Shown here one piece after another: positions 1-4,918 of a stretch of DNA of 7,570 bases. Every line of letters starts with the position of its first letter. Position 1 is the first letter of the stretch. The DNA comes from JALXCG01 sp026991065 [NCBI: Gemmatimonadota bacterium] (GTDB lineage Bacteria > GCA-2686955), in contig JALXCG010000182.1 of NCBI GenBank assembly GCA_026991065.1, positions 1 through 7,570 on the forward strand. Reading direction: 5' to 3'. The position numbers and the translations under genes are program-made. The notes under the pieces are model-generated. The model ran no database searches. It was not told the origin of the DNA and saw only the letters and a list, made by a program, of their open reading frames with translations.

Positions 1-3
1 CCC

Positions 4-1500
4 ATGCCCCACACCCACTCCAGCCCCGCCGCGCCGTTCCAGCCCGATCCCGATCTGATCAACAGCGACATCGCGCCGGTTCCCCCCGCCGCGCGGAACT
101 GGAGCATCTGGAGCATGGCCTCGCTCTGGGTCGGCATGGTGGTCTGCGTGCCCACCTACATGCTGGCGGCGGGGCTGATTCAGCAGGGAATGAGCTGGAG
201 CCAGGCGGTCCTCACCGTCCTGCTGGGCAACCTGATCGTGCTCTTCCCCATGCTGCTCAACGGCCACCCCGGCACCCGCTACGGCGTCCCCTTCCCGGTC
301 CTCGCCCGCGCCGCATTCGGCATTCGCGGCGCCCACGTGCCGGCGATCCTGCGCGCCCTGGTCGCCTGCGGCTGGTTCGGCATCCAGACTTGGGTCGGTG
401 GCTCGGCGATCTACCAACTGGCCAGCGCCCTGCTCGGGCTCGACAGCGGCGCGGCGCTGCTGCCCCTGCTCGGCATCAACACCGCCCAACTGATCTCCTT
501 CCTGCTCTTCTGGCTGCTCCAGGTGGTGATTGTCTACCGCGGAGTCGAGTCGATCCGCTTCCTGGAGGTGCTGGCCGCGCCCTTCCTCATCGTCATGGGG
601 TTGGCCCTGCTCCTTTGGGCCCACCAGAAGGCCGGCGGCTTCGGCGAGATGCTCGCCGCGCCCAGCCAGTTCGCCTCCGGCGGCCCGCGCGAGGGGCAGT
701 TCTGGGCGGTCTTCTTCCCTTCGCTCACCGCCATGGTCGGCTTCTGGGCCACCCTCTCGCTCAACATCCCCGACTTCACCCGCTACGCCAAGAGCCAGCG
801 GGACCAGATGCTCGGTCAGGCGCTCGGGCTTCCCGCCACCATGACCCTCTTCGCCTTCATCGGCGTCGCCGTGACCAGTGCCACCGTCACGATCTTCGGT
901 GAAGCGATCTGGGATCCCACCGTTCTGCTGGGGCGGATGGGGGGCGGTTTTTCGGTGCTGATCTCGCTCTTCGCGCTGACCATCGCCACCCTCTCCACCA
1001 ACATCGCTGCCAACGTGGTGTCGCCGGCCAACGCCTTCATCAACCTCAATCCGCGGCGCATCAGTTTTCGCTTCGGCGGTCTGCTCACCGCCGGTATCGG
1101 CATCGCGATCTTTCCCTGGAAACTGCTGGAGAGCAGTGGTGGCTACATCTTCACCTGGCTGATCGGCTACTCCGCTCTGCTCGGGCCGATCGGCGGCATC
1201 CTGATCGCCGATTACTACCTGCTGCGCAGATGCCGTCTCGACCTGAACGGCCTCTACCAGCGCCGCGGTCCCTACAGCTACCGGGCGGGATTCAACCCGG
1301 TGGCGATTGTCAGCCTGCTCCTCGCCATCCTGCCCAATCTACCCGGATTCCTGCACGCCGCCGGGCTCGCCCCCGGAGTCGGCCCATTCTGGCGCGCCCT
1401 CTACACCTACGCCTGGTTTGTCGGCTTCTTCCTGGCCGGCGCACTCTACTGGGCCGGCATGCGGCTTAGCCTGGCCGGCCGCCGGATGGCGGCCGGCTGA
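4..1500 (+). CDS. NCS1-family nucleobase/hydantoin/allantoin-type cation symporter
   Basis: This is an inner-membrane permease of the nucleobase:cation symporter-1 family, which imports purines, pyrimidines, allantoin or hydantoins with Na+ or H+. The 498 residues match the usual family length and form about 12 hydrophobic segments. Seen in the protein: the N-terminal signature NSDIAPVPPAARNW (20-33); HPGTRYGVPFPVLARAAFG (88-106); a W124-x-x-x-Q128 pair in ACGWFGIQTWVGG, with the spacing of the Trp117/Gln121 substrate contacts of Mhp1; Trp248 before SLNIPDFTRYA, which I align with Mhp1 Trp220; and STNIAANVVSPAN (331-343), where TM8 substrate and sodium ligands lie. The ATG is only three bases from the window edge, so its ribosome-binding site cannot be judged, but the N-terminus looks complete. 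Substrate is undetermined: in the family such permeases often sit beside hydantoinase or dihydropyrimidinase genes, which would be to the left of this window. It converges on the next gene with a 50-bp gap. Confidence 0.93.
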   Translation: MPHTHSSPAAPFQPDPDLINSDIAPVPPAARNWSIWSMASLWVGMVVCVPTYMLAAGLIQQGMSWSQAVLTVLLGNLIVLFPMLLNGHPGTRYGVPFPVLARAAFGIRGAHVPAILRALVACGWFGIQTWVGGSAIYQLASALLGLDSGAALLPLLGINTAQLISFLLFWLLQVVIVYRGVESIRFLEVLAAPFLIVMGLALLLWAHQKAGGFGEMLAAPSQFASGGPREGQFWAVFFPSLTAMVGFWATLSLNIPDFTRYAKSQRDQMLGQALGLPATMTLFAFIGVAVTSATVTIFGEAIWDPTVLLGRMGGGFSVLISLFALTIATLSTNIAANVVSPANAFINLNPRRISFRFGGLLTAGIGIAIFPWKLLESSGGYIFTWLIGYSALLGPIGGILIADYYLLRRCRLDLNGLYQRRGPYSYRAGFNPVAIVSLLLAILPNLPGFLHAAGLAPGVGPFWRALYTYAWFVGFFLAGALYWAGMRLSLAGRRMAAG

Positions 1501-1509
1501 GCAGGAACG

Positions 1510-1541
1510 CCCGCGGCGATCGATCTCCGCGGATCCCCGCG
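1510..1541. terminator. possible convergent terminator hairpin
   Basis: The 50-bp gap between the convergent permease and secreted-protein genes holds two mutually exclusive GC stems. One pairs CCGCGG at 1511-1516 with CCGCGG at 1527-1532 (10-nt loop); the other pairs CGCGG at 1528-1532 with CCGCG at 1537-1541 (4-nt loop). Neither is followed by a T-run on either strand, so this would not be a classical intrinsic terminator. The call rests on position and pairing only. Confidence 0.25.
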
Positions 1542-1550
1542 AACTGTAGA

Positions 1551-3236
1551 TCACTTGGCGAGGATCAGTTTTTGTTCCGTGGTGGTTCCGGCGCTGCGCA
1601 GGCGAACGATGTAGACACCGGAAGCAACCCGGTTTCCGGAGTCGGCGCGTCCATCCCACACTGCGCGATGATCGCCCGCCGCGCGCATCCCATCCACCAG
1701 CGTGCGGATCCGCGCTCCCCGCCGGTCGTAGATCGCGAGTTGCACCCGGCCGGCGCGACCCAGATGGAACGGGATGGCGGTGCGTGGATTGAACGGGTTG
1801 GGTTCGGCCGGGCCCAGCGCGGCGCCGGGCGCCGGTGTTGCGTCACTCCCGGATTCCTCTTCGATGCCGGTGGGGTGACACATCTCGTCGTAGAGGATCC
1901 GTGCCGCCTCGACCCGGGCATCCAACTCGGAGAAGTCCCGCAGGTCGGGATCCTCCTGGGGGTAGATGCGCGCCGTCACCAACGCGATGGTGTAGGACGC
2001 ACTGTCTCCCGGGGCGATGGTGAACGGCCCGAAGGATGCAAGGAAACGGGTGTCCCTCGCCCCGACAGGATCACCGTCGCGTTCTGTGTTGAGCTGGTCT
2101 GGATCCACATACAGGTCACACCCGGGGGGATCGACGCAGAGCGAGTCGGGAAGTGTGGCGTTCTGCCAGCCGCAGAGCAACCGATACTTGTTGCTGTCTC
2201 CTTGCGGAGTTCCGCTGCCGCCGTCCGGGAAAGGTTGTCCGGGACCCCAGTCGCGGGCCGGGTCGGAGTCGCTCAGCCACCAGTTGAAACCGAGCGCCGG
2301 CCGGGCGGCGCCGGGTGTGTCGAGCAGGGCCAGAGCCAGCGCGTAGGGCACCAGAACCGAGTCGCCGGAAGACGGTTGACGATACTCCGGGCCATCGTAG
2401 TCGGCGATCCACGCATAGTCGAATCCAGCGCCCGACTCACCCGTGCTGCGCCGGCCGACGATGTCGTCGCGGGAATTGGCGGAAGCCTCGGAAATGTTGG
2501 CCGGTGTCGGCCCCACGTCTCCATCGATGTAGTAGCCGATATAGGCATCCCTGAGGAGTTGGGTGCCGATGTTGGTTACGGTCCCGTCGATGAGGATCAT
2601 GTCGCCGGCATCCTGATCCGTCCAGGAGCGGTAGATCTCCCGCACGTCGATCTGCAGCGGCAGGTGGTTGGGAGAGATGCGGGGGCAAAGCGTTGCCAAT
2701 GCCGTATCCTGATAGCCGGCGACGATCTCCAGGGGGGCGCAGGCGGCTTCGGAGTAATGCGGGGACCACGGGTCGGAAGAGCGGATGCGCAAAGTGTCGG
2801 CGCTGGAACTTCCCGCCTGGAACTCCTCCTCCAGTACCCAGCCATCGTGGCCGGTGGTCACCAGAGTGTCGTCACCGACAATGGCGCCGACCCACAAGGC
2901 GCCCAGAAACAGAAAGTCGTAACTGGCCTCGGCGGAGTAACGCAGGCCGGTGTAACCCGGGTGGTCGCAAGTTTCGGTGTAGGGGTCGTCGAAACTCTCC
3001 TCGGGCAGTCCGAGAATGCCGAAATTGGATCCGAGCAGCCAAAGATCGGCCAGGTCGACACAACGTTGTTGCACGTTTTCGCAGGCACCTCCGGCCCATG
3101 CCCGTTGTGCTTGTGGTGGCAACATCGGGGGCTGTGCGGGGAGGCTGCAGGCCCGGCGGGCGCCGGCGGCGAAAAACAGACAACACAACCCAACGAAAAC
3201 GGCAACAGTGTGCAGTTTATAGTGCTTATTGCTCAT
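1551..3236 (-). CDS. exported protein with C-terminal FlgD-like/T9SS-type sorting domain
   Basis: A 561-residue exported protein. Residues 1-30 form a signal peptide (basic start, then VAVFVGLCCLFFAAGA). The middle (about 50-455) is a beta-rich ectodomain I cannot assign; it contains GTVTNIGTQLLRDAYIGYY (218-236), a style common in large secreted-protein families of FCB-type bacteria. After an Ala/Pro/Gly linker (465-478), residues 479-561 form a FlgD Ig-like/type A sorting domain: PNPFNPRTAIPF, then LAIYDRRGARIRTLVDG, AVWDGRADSGNRVASGVYIVRL and a short basic tail. In the type IX system such domains direct outer-membrane export and are often removed; whether this organism has that system is not visible here. 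The frame stays open upstream to 3671, but I chose the ATG at 3236 because it starts the signal peptide, has AGGAG five bases upstream (3242-3246) and lies below a good promoter. The large plus-strand frame across it lacks any recognisable protein. Confidence 0.88.
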   Translation of the reverse strand: MSNKHYKLHTVAVFVGLCCLFFAAGARRACSLPAQPPMLPPQAQRAWAGGACENVQQRCVDLADLWLLGSNFGILGLPEESFDDPYTETCDHPGYTGLRYSAEASYDFLFLGALWVGAIVGDDTLVTTGHDGWVLEEEFQAGSSSADTLRIRSSDPWSPHYSEAACAPLEIVAGYQDTALATLCPRISPNHLPLQIDVREIYRSWTDQDAGDMILIDGTVTNIGTQLLRDAYIGYYIDGDVGPTPANISEASANSRDDIVGRRSTGESGAGFDYAWIADYDGPEYRQPSSGDSVLVPYALALALLDTPGAARPALGFNWWLSDSDPARDWGPGQPFPDGGSGTPQGDSNKYRLLCGWQNATLPDSLCVDPPGCDLYVDPDQLNTERDGDPVGARDTRFLASFGPFTIAPGDSASYTIALVTARIYPQEDPDLRDFSELDARVEAARILYDEMCHPTGIEEESGSDATPAPGAALGPAEPNPFNPRTAIPFHLGRAGRVQLAIYDRRGARIRTLVDGMRAAGDHRAVWDGRADSGNRVASGVYIVRLRSAGTTTEQKLILAK

Positions 3237-3265
3237 CGGTTCTCCTATCTCGATCCCAGGACTAC

Positions 3266-3314
3266 TCTCGGCCTTCTTCCGAGACTTTGTTGCCACCGGC
3301 GTCCCGCCGGCGGC
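3266..3314 (-). promoter_or_regulatory. structured 5' leader: two hairpins upstream of the secreted-protein gene
   Basis: The transcript leader predicted from the promoter at 3324-3352 is about 80 nt long and can fold into two stems. The promoter-proximal one pairs 3305-3314 with 3292-3301: ten pairs including one G-U, with a 3-nt loop. The second pairs 3279-3284 with 3266-3271: six pairs with a 7-nt loop. Neither covers the ribosome-binding site at 3242-3246. They could protect the 5' end or tune expression. No known riboswitch class is recognised. Confidence 0.4.
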
Positions 3315-3323
3315 GCTCCCATT

Positions 3324-3352
3324 CTGATAGGACTGGTGGGCGGCGGTGTCAA
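3324..3352 (-). promoter_or_regulatory. sigma70-like promoter for the secreted-protein gene
   Basis: On the minus strand a perfect -35 box TTGACA (3352-3347) is followed after exactly 17 bases by TATCAG (3329-3324), a 4-of-6 match to the -10 consensus. Transcription would begin near 3317, about 80 bases before the ATG at 3236. The site lies inside the longer open frame that reaches 3671, which argues that this frame's upstream part is not translated. The match was found by eye. Confidence 0.55.
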
Positions 3353-3432
3353 CGAGGAGAACCAAAATAAAAACGGTCGGGCTGCGGGGCCGCCGGAGCA
3401 TCCTGATGCGGAAGCCAGGGAGATGAGCTGTT

Positions 3433-3609
3433 GCCGCCGCTCTCTCGTTGGGTAAATCGGGCGCCGCAACTTGAGGCCGCCGACTCACCGAGCAGGCCGG
3501 CGGCTTCGGCGCGGTCGGTGAGTCCGCCGTCGCCGGCGTTGTACGGAAAGCGCATTCGGTCGCGCGGATCCATTCCAGTGATGACGACGTCCAGGAGCGC
3601 GTCGCCGTC
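3433..3609 (-). pseudogene. remnant of a VCBS/FG-GAP (UnbV-like) repeat protein
   Basis: A minus-strand frame with no start codon and strong third-position GC encodes a recognisable VCBS/FG-GAP repeat: DGDALLDVVITGMD, then NAGDGGLTDRAEAAGLLG, then SSCGARF. The family pattern is roughly DGDxDLxVTG, NxGDGxFTDVTEAAGL, SxGAAFxDYDxDG. The second module is already degraded where the Asp-rich DYDxDG calcium-type loop should be (here TQRESGG, ending at 3433). Coding-like character fades below about 3430 and the frame stops at 3349-3351. Intact members are large secreted repeat proteins forming beta-propeller-like blades. About 59 codons remain, squeezed between the hairpin at 3612-3634 and the promoter at 3324-3352. 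The frame is the same as that of the gene ending at 3634, but a TAA separates them. Family similarity is judged by eye. Confidence 0.55.
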
Positions 3610-3611
3610 CG

Positions 3612-3634
3612 ACCGGCGCGGATGACGCGCCGGT
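3612..3634 (-). terminator. perfect 9-bp GC hairpin at the end of the 141-residue gene
   Basis: ACCGGCGCG at 3612-3620 and CGCGCCGGT at 3626-3634 pair perfectly, leaving a 5-nt loop (3621-3625). The stem starts with the last base of the TAA stop of the upstream gene. No T-run follows on the minus strand, so release would need Rho or another factor, or the stem may instead protect the mRNA 3' end. The placement directly on the stop codon supports a 3'-end role. Confidence 0.5.
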
Positions 3635-4059
3635 TACTCCGCCCACCAGAGGGTGGCCGCCAAATGCTCACCGGCCGCCTCGGTTCCGCTCTCGCAGGGG
3701 AGTAGCGGCATATCCTTGACCGAGCCGAGGGAGATCACCTGGGCTTCGCCGGGGCCGCCGAGCAGGCGGTAGTTGCCGGCGAAGGTGGCCAGGGGGGTGC
3801 AGGACTCCAGATCCTCCCGAACCAGCCAGTGCATCTCGTAGGCGTTGTCGCCGAAGGCCCAGTTGCCCAGTACCGCGCCGGGGACGCACTGCGGAACAGG
3901 GATCTGCACGGTGCCGGTGATGCGGTTGTCGTTGTTCAGCTCCAGATTCCACTCGGCACCGTCGCCATCGACGAAGCAGAGGCTGATGGCACCCGCGTTG
4001 GTGGCGGCGGCGGTGAGGAGAGTGGCGGTCGCGAGGAGGGTGGCGAAAACGGTTTTCAC
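3634..4059 (-). CDS. small exported protein of unknown function, four cysteines
   Basis: A 141-residue protein I do not recognise. Residues 1-24 (MKTVFATLLATATLLTAAATNAGA) form a clear signal peptide with an AxA-like cleavage site, so the mature product is periplasmic or secreted and about 117 residues long. It is rich in beta-prone and acidic segments (FVDGDGAEWNLELNNDN, about 29-45) and has four cysteines (28, 58, 87, 122), enough for two disulfides. It ends in ATLWWAE. I chose the GTG at 4059 because it opens the signal peptide and has GGAG eight bases upstream (4068-4071); an upstream in-frame ATG at 4227 would bury the signal under about 56 Arg/Pro/Ser-rich residues. Downstream come the hairpin at 3612-3634 and a VCBS remnant. 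No promoter is convincing. VDGDG resembles a calcium loop, but a single copy is not diagnostic. Confidence 0.72.
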   Translation of the reverse strand: MKTVFATLLATATLLTAAATNAGAISLCFVDGDGAEWNLELNNDNRITGTVQIPVPQCVPGAVLGNWAFGDNAYEMHWLVREDLESCTPLATFAGNYRLLGGPGEAQVISLGSVKDMPLLPCESGTEAAGEHLAATLWWAE

Positions 4060-4545
4060 GGGGGAGACTCCAGAATGAACAGTAGAGCCGGCGGGACGCG
4101 GCCGTTGGCACAACACCGGCGGTGACGAAACCATAACAATAACCTGGATCGCGCGGCAGGGGGCGATCGCCGTGGAATCATGGGGAGGACTCGGGGGCGG
4201 TCCGTCGAGCATGGCTGCGGCTCCCAATGTAGGCTGCGGAGGACGGTGAGTTGGTCTTCCGTCCCACCCCGGCGCCGCGCGCAGGAGACTTGACCCGCAT
4301 CACCTGCCGGGGCTGTCGTCGGCTGATGCTGCCGCTACGGAAACAGCGCCGTGCACTCCGGCAGCGACCGCGCTCACTTCGATCCACACCTCGAAGAGAC
4401 GCAGCTTGTTCGTCCCCACTGACCGGGTTGGCGCCGAGCAATGTCGCCGGAATCTGCCGGCCATGGTGGGCGATGCGCTTGCGGCCGATGCCGTGGATCG
4501 CGCCCGGCCCTTCAGCAGAAATCGGGACAGAACATCAGGGGAACC
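4060..4545. other. intergenic stretch, no supported gene
   Basis: Nearly 490 bases with no gene I can defend. The open frames on both strands give Arg/Pro/Ser-rich translations without domains. Minus-strand codons at roughly 4280-4500 show a mild third-position GC bias in alternating frames, which could be a decayed gene, but no family is recognisable. The AT-richer patch at about 4125-4150 lies upstream of the GTG at 4059 and may hold its promoter, although no good -35/-10 pair was found. Confidence 0.5.
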
Positions 4546-4800
4546 TCAGCCCGATCTGGCAGGGCGGAAGCCGATGGTGTGGGAGGGGTAGGAGGGGTCG
4601 AAGGCATGGCGGCTGGAGACAGGAAGGTAGGAGGGGAGTTGCCCCAACTGCCGCCCCGTACGACCCGGCAGTCCTGGCCCCCGGATCTCCCTGGATCGGT
4701 TGCCGGTGAAGCGCCCAGATCGCAGTCCCACGCGTCATCGCGCCACTGAGCCCATGTCCAACGTTGCGCAGAGAAGAAACGCCATTGGAAAACGCGAGTT
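4546..4800 (-). pseudogene. frameshifted C-terminus of a formylglycine-generating-enzyme-like (FGE-sulfatase) gene
   Basis: Three minus-strand frames joined end to end read as the C-terminal part of an FGE-sulfatase/SUMF1-like domain. Before about 4760: FSNGVSSLRNV. From 4760: WTWAQWRDDAWD, ATDPGRSGGQDCRVVRGGSWGN. From about 4636 to the stop at 4546: SSRHAFDPSYPSHTIGFRPARSG. These correspond to the family landmarks GNVWEW, ATDPxG, RVxRGGSW and the closing IGFRxxR. Each junction is consistent with one lost base, and no single frame carries more than one block. The N-terminal two thirds is missing: the 3' end of the neighbouring gene lies at 4919. Family members either convert sulfatase Cys to formylglycine or, more often in bacteria, serve as divergent secreted or lectin-like domains; this copy should make nothing functional. 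Similarity above about 4800 is not convincing. Paired sequencing indels are the alternative explanation. Confidence 0.65.
4587..4636. repeat. 11-bp direct repeat in a G-rich tract
   Basis: GGTAGGAGGGG occurs at 4587-4597 and again at 4626-4636 on the plus strand, 28 bases apart, in a purine-rich stretch (about 4578-4640). The second copy coincides with the distal frameshift of the FGE-like pseudogene. The first copy sits in a run of closely spaced G-tracts that could adopt quadruplex-like structure. Confidence 0.6.
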
Positions 4801-4918
4801 CGCAGTAAGAAGCATCCAGGTCGATGAGTTCCTTGGTGCTCCATCGAGGTTGTCCTGAACCGATCGGGTCAGGGTCCATTTGGCGCGGCTGAGGAAAGCA
4901 TAACAGCGCGGCAGCGAC

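Noticed and set aside
1572-3455. A 627-codon plus-strand open frame opposite the secreted-protein gene
   Set aside because: It mirrors the minus-strand gene in GC-rich DNA, shows no signal, domain or ribosome-binding site, and runs past the opposite gene's promoter. The minus strand carries a signal peptide and a recognisable C-terminal domain.
3237-3671. N-terminal extension of the secreted protein to the ATG at 3671
   Set aside because: It would bury the signal peptide behind 145 low-complexity residues, overlap the VCBS remnant in another frame and cross the promoter at 3324-3352.
4280-4500. Possible decayed minus-strand gene
   Set aside because: Only a mild codon-position bias and short hints in changing frames (LLGANPVSG, KLRLFEVW) that might echo a FlgD-like tail; too weak to name.
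4251-4709. A 152-codon plus-strand open frame in the large gap
   Set aside because: Arg/Pro/Gly-rich translation without motifs; it overlaps the FGE-like remnant on the other strand.
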